DNA of 64,000 nt from Cyanobium sp. AMD-g (GTDB taxonomy: Bacteria; Cyanobacteriota; Cyanobacteriia; PCC-6307; Cyanobiaceae): positions 992,001 to 1,056,000 of the forward strand of contig NZ_JAGQCW010000001.1 of assembly GCF_024346395.1 (NCBI RefSeq), read 5' to 3'. Position 1 is the first letter of the stretch. Every line of letters starts with the position of its first letter. Below, in pieces: positions 1 through 9,208 of the stretch. Position numbers and translations under genes: made by a program. The notes beneath the pieces were generated by a model. It did not search any database, was not told the origin of the DNA, and saw only the letters and a program-made list of their open reading frames with translations.

Positions 1-711
1 ATCGATGTGGCCGAACAGATCCGGGACGTGCTGCTCGGCCTGCCGGCCCGCAGCGCCGTGAACATCCCTGGCCTGACCCCCGAGGTGATGGAGCTGCTCA
101 AGCCCCATCTGCAGCTGGCCGAAACCCTCGGCCTGCTGCTCAGCCAGCTGGCCGGAGGCCAGATCAGCGAGCTGGAGGTGCGGCTGCAGGGGGAATTCGC
201 CTCCCATCCCGCCCAACCCCTGGTGGTGGCGGCGCTGAAGGGGATCCTCTCGGCCGCCCTGGGCGACAGCATCAACTACGTCAACGCCACCCTGGAGGCC
301 AAGGAGCGCGGCATCCACGTGCTCGAGGTGAAGGACGACGCCAGCCGCGACTTCGCCGGCGGTTCGCTGCAGCTCAGCTCCCGCAGCCCGCGGGGCAACC
401 ACAGCGTCACCGGGGCGGTGTTCACCGACGGGGAACTGCGCATCACCACCATCGACGAATTCCCGGTGAACGTGACGCCGAGCCGTCACATGCTGTTCAC
501 CCGCCACCGGGACATGCCGGGCATCATCGGCCAGCTGGGCTCCCTGCTCGGCGAGCACAACGTCAACATCGCCTCGATGCAGGTGGGGCGCCGCATCGTG
601 CGGGGCGACGCCGTGATGGTGCTGAGCCTGGACGACCCGATCCCCCCCAGCCTGCTGGCGGTGATCCACGACATCAACGGCATCCAGGCCGCCCATCCGG
701 TCACCCTCTGA
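1..711 (+). CDS. serA: D-3-phosphoglycerate dehydrogenase, C-terminal part (5' end outside window)
   Basis: The reading frame is open from base 1, so the gene begins upstream and only about 236 C-terminal residues are visible. The last ~75 residues form an ACT domain (HMLFTRHRDMPGIIGQLG, then a GEHNVNIASMQVGR strand-helix). It is preceded by the allosteric substrate-binding type domain of long-form SerA. SerA oxidises 3-phosphoglycerate in the first step of serine synthesis, and the ACT domain normally senses serine. The NAD-binding and catalytic domain is not in the window, so the call rests on the C-terminal architecture. The stop overlaps the prmA start by one base (TGATG), which suggests co-transcription. 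Confidence 0.88.
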   Translation: MDVAEQIRDVLLGLPARSAVNIPGLTPEVMELLKPHLQLAETLGLLLSQLAGGQISELEVRLQGEFASHPAQPLVVAALKGILSAALGDSINYVNATLEAKERGIHVLEVKDDASRDFAGGSLQLSSRSPRGNHSVTGAVFTDGELRITTIDEFPVNVTPSRHMLFTRHRDMPGIIGQLGSLLGEHNVNIASMQVGRRIVRGDAVMVLSLDDPIPPSLLAVIHDINGIQAAHPVTL

Positions 712-1655
712 TGGGCCTGGTCTGGTGGCGGCTGGAGATGGCCGCCCCGGCCGAACTGGAGGAATCCCTGCTCTGGAAATTGCCGCTGCTGGGGGTGCCC
801 CGTGTGGCCCTGCAGCATCCCCCCGAGGCCCCGGAGCGCCGCCAGTTGCTGGCCTGGCTACCCGAAAGCGACTGGCCCGCCGACCAGCGGCAGGAGCTGG
901 AGCGGGCCCTGGCCCCGCTGGGGGAGCCTTTCAACCTGGCGCTGCCGCCCATCCACTGGCAGCGCCAGGCCGATGAGGACTGGAGCCTGAGCTGGAAGAG
1001 CCACTGGCGGCCCGATCCTGTGGGGGAGCGGCTGCTGGTGCTGCCGGCCTGGCTGGAGGTGCCGCCTGAGCAGGCCGATCGCCTGGTGATCCGCATCGAT
1101 CCGGGCAGTGCCTTCGGCACCGGCAGCCATCCCACCACACGCCTCTGCCTGGAGGCGCTCGAAACCCTGGCCGGCGAGCGCGAGCGCGCCGGCCAGGGGC
1201 CGGGCCTGCAGGGCCTGCGGGTGGCCGATCTGGGCTGCGGCAGCGGCATCCTGGGCCTGGCCGCCCTGCGGCTGGGGGCGGCGACCGTGGCGGCCGCCGA
1301 CTGCGATCCCCTGGCGGAGCGGGCGACCCGCGAGAACACCGCCCTCAATGGCCTGGACGGCGCCCAGGCGCTGACGGTGACCACAGGGTCGGCGGAGGCC
1401 CTTTCAGAGCTGCTGGCGGGGCGCGGCGCCGATCTGCTGCTGTGCAACATCCTGGCGCCGGTGATCGAAGCCCTGATTCCCTGCTTCCCGCGGCTGCTGG
1501 GCCCCGGCGGTATGGGCCTGCTCAGCGGCCTGCTGGTGGATCAGGCCCCAGGTCTGGAGCGGGATCTGCAGGCCGCGGGCTGGCGGGTGGAGCAACGGGT
1601 CGAGCAGGACCGCTGGGGCCTGCTGCGGATCCGTTCGGCCTCGGATGTTGCATAA
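711..1655 (+). CDS. prmA: Ribosomal protein L11 methyltransferase
   Basis: A 314-residue cytoplasmic methyltransferase. Motif I for S-adenosylmethionine (VADLGCGSGILGLAA) lies near residues 171-185, and the catalytic-loop motif LLCNILAPVI is near residue 244. Just before the SAM fold is the PrmA signature DPGSAFGTGSHPTTRLCLEAL. The N-terminal ~100 residues correspond to the L11-recognition domain. PrmA trimethylates lysines and the N-terminus of ribosomal protein L11. The ATG shares its first base with the serA stop, so translation is probably coupled. Length and motif order are normal for the family. Confidence 0.93.
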   Translation: MGLVWWRLEMAAPAELEESLLWKLPLLGVPRVALQHPPEAPERRQLLAWLPESDWPADQRQELERALAPLGEPFNLALPPIHWQRQADEDWSLSWKSHWRPDPVGERLLVLPAWLEVPPEQADRLVIRIDPGSAFGTGSHPTTRLCLEALETLAGERERAGQGPGLQGLRVADLGCGSGILGLAALRLGAATVAAADCDPLAERATRENTALNGLDGAQALTVTTGSAEALSELLAGRGADLLLCNILAPVIEALIPCFPRLLGPGGMGLLSGLLVDQAPGLERDLQAAGWRVEQRVEQDRWGLLRIRSASDVA

Positions 1656-1797
1656 GGCACGCTGATCTGTGTCCTGGCTTTGATTGGCCTTCCCGGCCTG
1701 CGAGCCCAAGAACGCCGGGAATGCCCCCTGTCGGATGTAGGAAGGGCGGGTCCTACAGGCCCTGGCTGCCGGGTGTCTGTGAGCTCCAATCTCTTCC

Positions 1798-2097
1798 ATG
1801 GCTTCCTACAAGGTCACCCTCGTCAATGAGAGCGAGGGGCTGAACAAGACCATCGAGGTTCCCGACGACCAGTACATCCTCGACGCCGCCGAAGAGCAGG
1901 GCATTGACCTGCCCTACTCCTGCCGCGCCGGCGCCTGCTCCACCTGCGCTGGCAAGCTCACCGCCGGCACCGTCGACCAGTCGGACCAGAGCTTCCTCGA
2001 CGACGACCAGATCGAGGCCGGCTTCGTCCTCACCTGCGTCGCCTACCCCACCTCCGACTGCACCATCAAGACCCACACCGAAGAAGAGCTCTACTGA
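1798..2097 (+). CDS. petF: Plant-type [2Fe-2S] ferredoxin
   Basis: A 99-residue soluble ferredoxin. The cluster ligands are Cys42, Cys47, Cys50 (in [13 protein letters not shown]) and Cys80 (FVLTCVAYP), which is the classic photosynthetic spacing. It has the acidic surface and the ...HTEEELY C-terminus of PetF, the acceptor of electrons from photosystem I and donor to FNR, nitrite reductase and thioredoxin reductase. It stands alone, 142 nt after prmA, and is followed by its own hairpin terminator, so it is probably monocistronic. A second, different ferredoxin lies at 39090-39509. Confidence 0.95.
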   Translation: MASYKVTLVNESEGLNKTIEVPDDQYILDAAEEQGIDLPYSCRAGACSTCAGKLTAGTVDQSDQSFLDDDQIEAGFVLTCVAYPTSDCTIKTHTEEELY

Positions 2098-2151
2098 GCT
2101 CCTCGCCGGGCGATTCGCGCGGATCGCCCCTTGAACCCCGTGTTCTTCTCC

Positions 2152-2174
2152 GCCACCCTCAGGGGTGGCTTTTT
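2152..2174 (+). terminator. Rho-independent terminator of petF
   Basis: A 7-bp perfect stem (2152-2158 with 2163-2169, GCCACCC/GGGTGGC) with a 4-nt loop is followed by five T. It sits 54 nt after the petF stop and ends one base before the ATG of the next gene at 2176. Confidence 0.8.
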
Positions 2175-2175
2175 C

Positions 2176-2571
2176 ATGTCACTCCAGGTGGACACCGTGC
2201 TGGCCTCCGGCAGCGAGCATCCCAGCCCCGGCGGTCAGTACAGCTACCGGGTCCTGGGGCCCTGCTGCCGCCTGTTCGATCGGGAGGAACTGCCCTGGCC
2301 CTGCTGCCGGCTGGCCTGGCGCAGCAAGGAGCCCAGCTGGCGCCGCGTCGGCCGCCGCTTCGTGGCCGACCTGGCCGCCCGCCGCTGCCCCTCCTACGCC
2401 GTGGAGCTGCTCCAGCCCGGGGCCCGACCCACCCGCACCGTCATCACCCTCTTCCCCCAGCGGCTGGCCCCTGGCCTGCAGGAGTGGTGGTACAGCAAGC
2501 TGCCCGGCTCCCTGGAGGCCGGCAACCTGGCGCCACCTCCACCGTCACCTGCAGCCGCACCGGCCCCCTGA
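2176..2571 (+). CDS. Conserved-looking small protein of unknown function
   Basis: 131 residues from the ATG at 2176. An alternative TTG at 2131 would read through the petF terminator. The protein is rich in Trp, Arg and Pro, has two CC pairs (PCCRLF, PCCRLAWRSKEPSW) and ends in a Pro/Ala tail. There is no signal peptide or membrane segment. Codon use matches its neighbours, and composition in the first ~105 residues is that of a folded protein. I do not recognise a family. The start codon directly abuts the petF terminator, so there is no room for a conventional leader unless transcription reads through; the true start could be the GTG at 2188. Confidence 0.6.
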   Translation: MSLQVDTVLASGSEHPSPGGQYSYRVLGPCCRLFDREELPWPCCRLAWRSKEPSWRRVGRRFVADLAARRCPSYAVELLQPGARPTRTVITLFPQRLAPGLQEWWYSKLPGSLEAGNLAPPPPSPAAAPAP

Positions 2572-2590
2572 GACGCGGGCGTTCAGCCAC

Positions 2591-2622
2591 AAAAAAACCG
2601 GCCCGTCCTGAAGGACGGCCGG
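2591..2622 (-). terminator. Terminator of psbV
   Basis: Read on the minus strand: a GC-rich stem of about 10 bp with one bulged base (2613-2622 pairing with 2598-2608), a 4-nt loop and then a run of seven T. It lies ~20 nt past the psbV stop, between two convergent genes. Confidence 0.8.
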
Positions 2623-2641
2623 CTCTGGGGTGGGTGGGGGC

Positions 2642-3184
2642 TCAGAAGTAGATCTTGCCGCCGCCCCACTGGATCCCCTGGACCTTGGGGGCCACCAGGA
2701 TGTAGCCGGCGATCAGGCGCAGGTCCTCGTCGTCCAGGTCGCGCATCTTCACGAACACATCGCTGCTGCGCAGGCTGGGATGGACGTCGGAGATGCTGTA
2801 CTCCCCGTCGTAGGAGGTGGGGTCCTTCATGTAGTCGACCAGGGCTTCGACCGAATCGCGGGCCGGGGTGGCCAGGGCGAGGGTCTCGGGATCCAGGCCC
2901 ACGTTCTGGTTGGTCTTGGTGATGCCGCCGGCATGGCAGGTGCCGCAGCTGTCGTTGAAGAGCTTGCGGCCGGTCTTGACCTCCTTCTCGGTGAAGGTCA
3001 CCAGGGTGCCGTCGGGGGACACCGGCACGGTGAGGTCCTCGGCGCTCCACTGGGCCGCCGCCGCGGGACCCGCGAAGCAGACCAGCAGGGCCAGGGGAAG
3101 GATCAGCAGGGTCCGGGCGACGGCACGGACAAGCGAGCGGCGGACGGCTGAAACGGGGGCGGCTGAGAGAAAGAGGGGGGCCAT
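2642..3184 (-). CDS. psbV: Photosystem II extrinsic protein PsbV, cytochrome c-550
   Basis: 180 residues from the ATG at 3184; an upstream start at 3241 would add 19 residues before the signal. A twin-basic N-region plus the hydrophobic stretch ARTLLILPLALLVCFAGPAAAA is a Sec signal for the thylakoid lumen. The heme motif CGTCH is at residues 80-84. Downstream are the PsbV landmarks TKTNQNVGLDPE, YDGEYSISDVHPSLR and the C-terminus WGGGKIYF. PsbV stabilises the Mn4CaO5 cluster from the lumenal side of photosystem II. It follows RNase Z on the same strand with a 97-nt gap and has its own terminator. Confidence 0.95.
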   Translation of the reverse strand: MAPLFLSAAPVSAVRRSLVRAVARTLLILPLALLVCFAGPAAAAQWSAEDLTVPVSPDGTLVTFTEKEVKTGRKLFNDSCGTCHAGGITKTNQNVGLDPETLALATPARDSVEALVDYMKDPTSYDGEYSISDVHPSLRSSDVFVKMRDLDDEDLRLIAGYILVAPKVQGIQWGGGKIYF

Positions 3185-3280
3185 GGAAGAAGCCGGCGAA
3201 ATGGCGGTGGGACCGCAACTGAGACCTTGTATCACGGGCAACGGGTCCCCCGCAGCGGAATCACGCGAACTGTTGCAGGC

Positions 3281-4228
3281 TCAGCCCGCCTCCCCCACCT
3301 CAAGGCTGAGGAAGTCCCTGGCCACGAGCGTCTCGGGGAAGATGGCCCGCGCTTCGGCCACCAGGTCGTCGGGGGTCATGGGATTGCCGGCCACGTAGCG
3401 GGGACTCAGGTGGGTCAGCACCAGCCGCTTCACCCCCGCCTCCAGGGCGGTCTGGGCGGCCATGGTGCTGGTGGAGTGCTGGCGGGCGATGGCCAGGTCC
3501 GCCTCGCCGTGGGAAAAGGTGGATTCGTGGATCAGCAGGTCGGCGCCCTGGGCCAGGGCCACCGCCGCCTCGCTGAACACCGTGTCGGTGCAATAGACGA
3601 CGCTGCGGCCAGGGCGCGGCGGCCCGCACAGGGCCTCGCCGCGGATCACCCGGCCGTCGTCGAGGGTGACGCTGCGCCCCGCCTTGAGCTCGCCATAGAC
3701 CGGCCCGGGGGGAACGCCCAGGGCCCTGGCCCGCTCCACGTCGAAGCGGCCCGGCCGCGGCTTCTGATCCACCCGGTAGGCATAGGCCGGCACCCGGTGG
3801 GTGAGCGCCGTGCAGCGCACCGTGATGTCGTCGTCATCCAGCACCAGGCTGCCCCGGGCCGCGGCCTCCTTGACCCGGTGGGTGCGCAGCGGATAGCCGA
3901 TGCGGGTGGAGGAGGTGCGCATCACCCCCTCCAGGTACTCCCGCAGCGGATCCGGTCCGTAGAGATCGATCCCGCCACAGCTGCCGGCCAGGCCCAGGCT
4001 GGCCAGCAGCCCCGGCAGACCGAAGACGTGGTCGCCATGCATGTGGGTGACGAAGATGCGGCGCAGCTGCGACACCCGCAGCTCGCTGCGCAGGAACTGG
4101 TGCTGGGTGCCCTCGCCGCAGTCGAACAGCCAGAGCTCAGCCCGCTGGGGCAGACGCAGGGCGACGGCGGAGACGTTGCGGGCGCGGGTGGGAACGCCGG
4201 AGCTGGTTCCCAGGAAGGTGACCTGCAC
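3281..4228 (-). CDS. rnz: Ribonuclease Z
   Basis: 315 residues. The metallo-beta-lactamase zinc motif THMHGDH is at residues 61-67, and the N-terminal [14 protein letters not shown] is typical of RNase Z. Further zinc ligands appear in the conserved YCTDT, LIHESTF and [10 protein letters not shown] segments. The enzyme cuts the 3' trailer from tRNA precursors in the cytoplasm. The start is GTG at 4228; an overlapping ATG two bases upstream is out of frame. It is divergent from the SpoIID-like gene across 87 nt. Confidence 0.93.
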   Translation of the reverse strand: MQVTFLGTSSGVPTRARNVSAVALRLPQRAELWLFDCGEGTQHQFLRSELRVSQLRRIFVTHMHGDHVFGLPGLLASLGLAGSCGGIDLYGPDPLREYLEGVMRTSSTRIGYPLRTHRVKEAAARGSLVLDDDDITVRCTALTHRVPAYAYRVDQKPRPGRFDVERARALGVPPGPVYGELKAGRSVTLDDGRVIRGEALCGPPRPGRSVVYCTDTVFSEAAVALAQGADLLIHESTFSHGEADLAIARQHSTSTMAAQTALEAGVKRLVLTHLSPRYVAGNPMTPDDLVAEARAIFPETLVARDFLSLEVGEAG

Positions 4229-4315
4229 ATCCGGGAGGCCTCAGCGCGCATGCTGCCACGCCGCCAGCCGGTGTGGTGGCCGGCGCCATGGCCAACCCCG
4301 GTGGCGCCGTCCAGA

Positions 4316-5641
4316 ATGACCCGTTGTCGCTCGCGCCCACCCGTGTCCTTGCTCCGCTTCGGATGGCGCGCCGGCCTGCCCCTGGCGCTGCTCCCAGCCG
4401 CCGTGGCGGCGCCGATACCCCTCGAGGCCAGGGCGCCGGCCCCTGTGGTGCGGGTGCTGCTGCAGGAAGCCCCCAGCCTGGAGCTGGAGGCCGGCAGCGC
4501 CGCCCTGCGCCTGGGCGATGGGGCTGGACGCACCCTGCTGGAGCTGGCCCCGGGGGACCGGCTGCAGTTGGTCCGCAGCGGCGCGGCCCTGGAGGCAAGG
4601 CTTCAGGGACGGGCCGGCAGCCCACGGCGGTTGTCGTTGCCATCGGGTCAGGCCTGGATCGAACCCACCCAGTCCCAGGCCGGCGGCAGCGAGCCCATGC
4701 TGACCCTGCAGCAGCGCCGCTACCGCGGCCGGCTGCTGGTGCGCAGCGAGGGCGATCGTCTGCAGGCGATCAACCTGATCGATGTCGAGAGCTACCTGCC
4801 CAGCGTGGTGGGCAGCGAGATGCCGGCCAGCTGGCCGCTCGCGGCCCTGCGGGCCCAGGCGGTGGCGGCCCGCACCTATGCCCTGCGGCAGCGCCGACCG
4901 GCGGCCCCCTTCGACCTCAAGGCCACGGTGGCCAGCCAGGTCTACAAGGGGGTCGAGAGCGAAACCGACTCCACCCGTGAGGCGGTGCGCAGCACCCGCT
5001 CCCAGGTGCTGGTGCACGGTTCCGCCCTGATCAACGCGGTCTTCCACAGCAGCAGTGGTGGCCTGACCGAAAACAGCGGCGAGATCTGGCGCCAGCAGCT
5101 CCCCTATCTGGTGAGCGTGCCCGATTTCGACCAGGCCAGCCCGGTCCACGCCTGGCAGTTGCGCATTGAGCCCGACAGGCTGGCCAGGGCCTTCCGGGAA
5201 ATCGATGGGGCCTTCCGCATCGAGGTGCTCGCCACCACCAGCTCCGGCCGCATCCGCCAGGCCCGGGTGACGGGACCTGGCGGCACGCTGCTGCTCACCG
5301 GCGCCGAACTGCGGCAGCGGCTGGGGCTGCGCAGCACCCTGGCCCGCTTCGACTTCGAGGCCCCCAGGTCCGCCCCCTTCCCTCCCCCGCTGCCCTCCCT
5401 GCAGGGGATGTTCACCCCCGAGGGGATCCGCTCCCTGGCCTCCGGCCTGGTCCAGGCCCCCTGGCAGAGTCCCCGGCCACCGGCGGCGCCAACGCTGCTG
5501 GTCAGCGGCCGCGGCTATGGCCATGGGGTGGGCATGAGCCAGTGGGGCGCCTACGGGCTGGCCCTGCGCGGCGAGGATTACCGCCAGATCCTGCAGCACT
5601 ACTACCAGGGGGCCCGGATCCTCCCCTACACCTCCCTTTGA
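4316..5641 (+). CDS. SpoIID/LytB-domain secreted protein
   Basis: 441 residues from the ATG at 4316. Another in-frame ATG at 4250 is possible, and the frame stays open further upstream only because it is opposite rnz. The N-terminus (RCRSRP, then GLPLALLPAAVAAP) looks like a signal peptide. The SpoIID core is clear: LINLIDVESYL-like INLIDVESYLPSVVGSEMP, AVAARTYAL, FHSSSGG, and the C-terminal GRGYGHGVGMSQWGAYGLA. Family members include peptidoglycan-binding and lytic transglycosylase-type proteins of sporulation. In a non-sporulating cyanobacterium the role is probably in cell-wall remodelling. Its stop overlaps the TTG start of nagB. Confidence 0.85.
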   Translation: MTRCRSRPPVSLLRFGWRAGLPLALLPAAVAAPIPLEARAPAPVVRVLLQEAPSLELEAGSAALRLGDGAGRTLLELAPGDRLQLVRSGAALEARLQGRAGSPRRLSLPSGQAWIEPTQSQAGGSEPMLTLQQRRYRGRLLVRSEGDRLQAINLIDVESYLPSVVGSEMPASWPLAALRAQAVAARTYALRQRRPAAPFDLKATVASQVYKGVESETDSTREAVRSTRSQVLVHGSALINAVFHSSSGGLTENSGEIWRQQLPYLVSVPDFDQASPVHAWQLRIEPDRLARAFREIDGAFRIEVLATTSSGRIRQARVTGPGGTLLLTGAELRQRLGLRSTLARFDFEAPRSAPFPPPLPSLQGMFTPEGIRSLASGLVQAPWQSPRPPAAPTLLVSGRGYGHGVGMSQWGAYGLALRGEDYRQILQHYYQGARILPYTSL

Positions 5642-6411
5642 GGCACGGCTCCCCCTCTTCCACCAGCTCCTCCATCACGCCCGTCGTTCTGACCGATGCG
5701 GCGGGGGTGGCCGAACGGGTGGCGACCCTGCTGCTGGCGGATCGGCTGCACCCACAGCGGCCCCTCGGGCTGGCGACCGGACGCACCATGGAGCCCGTAT
5801 ATGGGGCCCTGGCCCGTCGGATGGCTCGGCTGAAAGCCCCTCAGGCGGCCATGGTGCGCGACAGCTGGTGCAGCTTCAACCTGGACGAGTACGTGGGGCT
5901 GGCGCCGCAGGATCCCACCTCCTTCGCCGCCACCATGGCCCGCCAGCTGGTGGCGCCCCTCGGCCTGGACCCCGAGCGGGTGCGGCTCCCCGATGGTCAG
6001 GCCGCCGATCCGGAGGCCGAAGCCCGTCGTTATGGCGCCGCCGTGAGCGCGGCCGGTGGCATCGGCCTGCAACTGCTGGGCCTAGGCCTCAACGGCCACG
6101 TGGGCTTCAACGAACCCCCCTCGGACCCTGCGGTGGCCTGCCGCTGTGTGGTGCTCAGCGGCCACACCCGCCGCCAGAACGCTGGCGGCTTCGGCGGCGA
6201 CCCCGGTGCCGTCCCCCGGCAGGCCATCACCCTGGGACTGGCCGAAATCCTCTCGGCCCGCCGGGTGCTGCTGGTGGTCACCGGGGCCGAGAAGGCGGCC
6301 ATCCTGCGCCGCACCCTGGAGGAGCCCCCTTCCGCGGAGCTGCCCGCCAGCTGGCTGCAGCACCATCCCGCCCTCACCGTGATCGCCGACGCCGACGCCA
6401 TGCTCAGCTGA
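5638..6411 (+). CDS. nagB: Glucosamine-6-phosphate deaminase
   Basis: About 257 residues. No ATG exists in the N-terminal region; the best start is TTG at 5638, which overlaps the stop of the SpoIID-like gene (TTGA). NagB signatures are [11 protein letters not shown] (phosphate loop), FNLDEYVGL (catalytic Asp/Glu), [13 protein letters not shown] (catalytic His) and an ITLGLAEIL segment. The enzyme converts glucosamine-6-phosphate to fructose-6-phosphate and ammonia. Its coupling to a peptidoglycan-type protein fits amino-sugar recycling. 6-phosphogluconolactonase shares the fold, but the GHVGFNEP loop favours NagB. The 3' end overlaps the convergent yebC gene by 8 nt. Confidence 0.88.
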   Translation: MRHGSPSSTSSSITPVVLTDAAGVAERVATLLLADRLHPQRPLGLATGRTMEPVYGALARRMARLKAPQAAMVRDSWCSFNLDEYVGLAPQDPTSFAATMARQLVAPLGLDPERVRLPDGQAADPEAEARRYGAAVSAAGGIGLQLLGLGLNGHVGFNEPPSDPAVACRCVVLSGHTRRQNAGGFGGDPGAVPRQAITLGLAEILSARRVLLVVTGAEKAAILRRTLEEPPSAELPASWLQHHPALTVIADADAMLS

Positions 6412-7180
6412 GCAAGACCGCTTCCATCAGGGCCTCGTCCGCTTCGAGATTGGTGGTGACGCTGCGCACGTCGTCGAGATCTTCGAGCACATCCAGCATG
6501 CGCAGACAGGCGGCCAACACGCCCCCGTCCTCGAGGCGGCAGGGCAGCGAGGCGATCCAACGGTGCTCCCAGCCCGCCAGCGGCAGGCCCAGATTTCTCA
6601 GTCCGTCCTGGAGGACTTCCAGGTCGGCAAAGGCCCCGAACACATCAACTCCGTCCGCGTCGATGGCGTAGCCCGCCGCCGCCGTTCCGTGCCGCTCCTC
6701 CAGGGCCAGCAGCCGCTCCAGCAGGCTCTCCTCGTCAGCTTCGGGCAGGGCCAGCCGCACCACGGCCCGCTGCTCGAACAGATAGCTGACGCAACCGGTC
6801 TCGCCGAGATTGCCGCCATGCTTACCAAAGGCCAGCCGCAGGTCGGCGGCGGTGCGGTTGCGATTGTCGGTGAGGGCCTCCACCAGCACGGCAACGCCGC
6901 CGGCGCCATAGCCCTCGTAGCGCACCGCCTCAAACAGGTCGGCGCCAGCACCACCCTGGCCGCTGCCCTTGGCCACGGCCCGGTCGATGTTGGCGTTGGG
7001 CAGTCCCGCCACCTTGGCCTTCTCGATGGCGGTGCGGAGCTGGAAGTTACCGGCGGGGTCGGCACCACCGCGGGCCGCCACGGTGATCTCCCGCCCCAGC
7101 CGGGTGAACAGGGCCCCCCGCTTCGCATCCACCACCGCCTTGGTGCGTTTGATCTGGGCCCATTTGCTGTGGCCGGCCAT
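6404..7180 (-). CDS. YebC/PmpR-family regulatory protein
   Basis: 258 residues with the family hallmark N-terminus [14 protein letters not shown], then [15 protein letters not shown], and [17 protein letters not shown] mid-protein. The family includes DNA-binding regulators (PmpR) and translation factors that relieve ribosome stalling (TACO1/YeeI type). Which applies here cannot be told from the sequence. It follows truB on the same strand after 18 nt, so the two probably share a transcript. Confidence 0.92.
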   Translation of the reverse strand: MAGHSKWAQIKRTKAVVDAKRGALFTRLGREITVAARGGADPAGNFQLRTAIEKAKVAGLPNANIDRAVAKGSGQGGAGADLFEAVRYEGYGAGGVAVLVEALTDNRNRTAADLRLAFGKHGGNLGETGCVSYLFEQRAVVRLALPEADEESLLERLLALEERHGTAAAGYAIDADGVDVFGAFADLEVLQDGLRNLGLPLAGWEHRWIASLPCRLEDGGVLAACLRMLDVLEDLDDVRSVTTNLEADEALMEAVLLS

Positions 7181-7198
7181 CGCGATCTGGGGAGAGGT

Positions 7199-8122
7199 TC
7201 AACCGGTGGCGTCGAACACCAGCCGGGGCAGGAGCAGGCCCTTGCCGTCGGCACGGGCAATGCCCGCCAGACTGCCATCCGGCGTGAGCACGGCGACCGC
7301 CCCCTCAGGCAACTGTTCCACCGTACGGGGCAGCGCACGGCCGCAACGCCATGGCGAGAGCTGGGCCGGATCAAGACGCTGCCGCGGCAGATCCACCAGC
7401 ACATCGAGGGGATTCAGCAGGGGGGGCATGGGGCCGCTCGCCAGGCGCTCCATGGAAATGGCCTGGTGCAGGCCGAAACCGAGGGCGGCGGTGCGGCGCA
7501 GGCTGGCCAGGGCTCCGCCGCAGCCCAGGGCCTCCCCCAGGTCCCTCGCCAGGGCGCGCACATAGGTGCCGGCGGAACAACGCACCTCCAGGTCCAGGCG
7601 GCCGCTGGCGGCATCCCAGCCGAGCAGGTCGAGGCCATGGATCACCACCGGTCGGGCCGCCAGGGCCAGCGCTTCCCCCGCCCGCACCCGGGCGTAGGCC
7701 CGCTGGCCATCGACATGGACGGCGGAGACCTGGGGGGGAACCTGCAGGATCTCCCCCCGGAAGGCCGCCAGGGCCCGCTCCAGCTCCTCGGGGCCGAGAG
7801 GTGGCACGGGCAGCTGCGCCAGCACCTCACCCTCGAGGTCGTCCGTGCTGGTGCACAGCCCCAGTTGCACCGTGCCGCGGTAGGTCTTGTCGCCGGGGAG
7901 ATAGGGCAGCAACCGGGTGGCCGGCCCCAGGGCGATCGGCAACACGCCGGTGACCGCCGGATCCAGGGTGCCGCCATGGCCAACCCGGCGCAGCCCGGAG
8001 GCCCGCCGCACCCGGGCGACGACGTCGTGGGAGGTCAGGCCGGCAGGTTTGTCGAGCACCAGGAAGCCGCAGCCGTGGCGTGACGGGGGCGAAGGCGGCA
8101 GCCTGGTGGAACCTTCCTTCAT
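7199..8122 (-). CDS. truB: tRNA pseudouridine(55) synthase
   Basis: 307 residues. LVLDKPAGLTSHDVVARVRR (residues 21-40) and VGHGGTLDP with the catalytic Asp54 are the TruB active-site signatures. VRCSAGTYVRALARDLG, near residue 190, is the second conserved block. The enzyme makes pseudouridine-55 in the T-loop of tRNAs. The start ATG at 8122 is only 12 nt from the ATG of the divergent transporter at 8135, so both promoters must overlap the opposite coding regions or the leaders are very short. Confidence 0.95.
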   Translation of the reverse strand: MKEGSTRLPPSPPSRHGCGFLVLDKPAGLTSHDVVARVRRASGLRRVGHGGTLDPAVTGVLPIALGPATRLLPYLPGDKTYRGTVQLGLCTSTDDLEGEVLAQLPVPPLGPEELERALAAFRGEILQVPPQVSAVHVDGQRAYARVRAGEALALAARPVVIHGLDLLGWDAASGRLDLEVRCSAGTYVRALARDLGEALGCGGALASLRRTAALGFGLHQAISMERLASGPMPPLLNPLDVLVDLPRQRLDPAQLSPWRCGRALPRTVEQLPEGAVAVLTPDGSLAGIARADGKGLLLPRLVFDATG

Positions 8123-8134
8123 GCCCAGACGCCG

Positions 8135-8890
8135 ATGACCCTGCAGGACCGGCGCGAGGTGGCCTTTCTGGTGCTGGCCGGCATCTTCCTGGGGACCATG
8201 GGCATGCTGAACATCCTCGGTCTGACCCGGTTCCTGACCCTGGGCAGCATCGGCTCCTTCCCGATCATCGTGGCGATCGGGGCCCTGCCGTACCCCGTGA
8301 CCTTTCTGTGCACCGACCTGATCAGCGAGATCTGGGGCGAGCGACGCGCCTCCCAGGTGGTGTGGGTGGGTCTGATGCTCAACGGCTGGATCGTGCTGGT
8401 GCTCTGGCTAGGGGGCATCCTGCCGGGTCTGGACGGGTTCGGTGGGGTGGCGGGGCTGCCTCTCGACACCCAGGCCGACGGGGTGCCGGTGTTCTTTGAG
8501 GTGCGGCGGCTGGCTTTCGGGGCGGTGGGGGCCTCCATGGCCGCCTACATGGCCGCCCAGTTCACCGACGTGCGCCTGTTCCATTTCTGGAAGCGCTTCA
8601 GCAACGGCAAGGCCCTGTGGCTGCGCAACAACGGCTCCACCCTGATCAGCCAGATCGTGGACACCTCGGCCGTGGTGCTGATCAGCCACTACGCCGCCCA
8701 TGTGCTGCCGATCAGGGCCGGTGAGCCCGTGCTGCCCCAGCTGGGCGTGTTCATCGCCAGCGGCTATGTGTTCAAGCTGGTGGCGGCCCTGGCGGACACC
8801 CTGCCCTTCTACCTGCTGGTGGGCTGGCTGAGGAGATATCTGGAGGTGCCTGGCGACGGCACCGAACTGGGAGAGGTGCCCCTGACCTAG
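8135..8890 (+). CDS. VUT-family (YhhQ-like) queuosine precursor transporter
   Basis: 251 residues with about six hydrophobic segments. The family block [29 protein letters not shown] is characteristic of the VUT/YhhQ group (an acidic residue in TDLISE within a membrane segment), with [14 protein letters not shown] and [13 protein letters not shown] further on. Members import preQ0/preQ1 for the queuosine tRNA modification. This window also has queF (61697-62113), which makes preQ1 from preQ0. Cyanobacterial substrates are inferred. The 3' end overlaps the convergent rpmA stop by 4 nt. Confidence 0.82.
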   Translation: MTLQDRREVAFLVLAGIFLGTMGMLNILGLTRFLTLGSIGSFPIIVAIGALPYPVTFLCTDLISEIWGERRASQVVWVGLMLNGWIVLVLWLGGILPGLDGFGGVAGLPLDTQADGVPVFFEVRRLAFGAVGASMAAYMAAQFTDVRLFHFWKRFSNGKALWLRNNGSTLISQIVDTSAVVLISHYAAHVLPIRAGEPVLPQLGVFIASGYVFKLVAALADTLPFYLLVGWLRRYLEVPGDGTELGEVPLT

Positions 8891-9153
8891 GCGGCCACGG
8901 CGATGTTGATGCGCTTGCGGTTGCGCAGGCCGCGCTTGATCGATTCGAAGCTGACCACGCCGTCCACCAGGGCGAACAGGGTGTCATCAGAACCGCGACC
9001 GACGTTGACGCCGGGGATCACGGAGGTGCCGCGCTGACGGATCAGGATCGAACCGGCGCTGACGGTTTCGCCGCCGTAGCGCTTGACGCCGAGGCGCTTG
9101 GAGTTGGAGTCGCGGCCGTTACGGGTGGAACCTGTGCCTTTCTTGTGGGCCAT
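8887..9153 (-). CDS. rpmA: 50S ribosomal protein L27
   Basis: 88 residues beginning [22 protein letters not shown], the L27 N-terminus that reaches the peptidyl transferase centre. It continues with [22 protein letters not shown]. Normal length. It lies 55 nt after rplU, in the usual rplU-rpmA order. Confidence 0.97.
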   Translation of the reverse strand: MAHKKGTGSTRNGRDSNSKRLGVKRYGGETVSAGSILIRQRGTSVIPGVNVGRGSDDTLFALVDGVVSFESIKRGLRNRKRINIAVAA

Positions 9154-9208
9154 GGGGAAAGCGAGGGGTGGAAGGGGGAAATGAGAACGAAACGCAGGGG
9201 GGACCCGA

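Noticed and set aside
3227-4315. Long upstream extension of the SpoIID-like frame
   Set aside because: It runs opposite rnz and lacks protein-like composition; the signal peptide starts at the ATG at 4316.
6563-8083. A 506-codon plus-strand frame opposite the YebC-type gene and truB
   Set aside because: Shadow of two confident minus-strand genes with low-complexity Gly/Gln/His composition.
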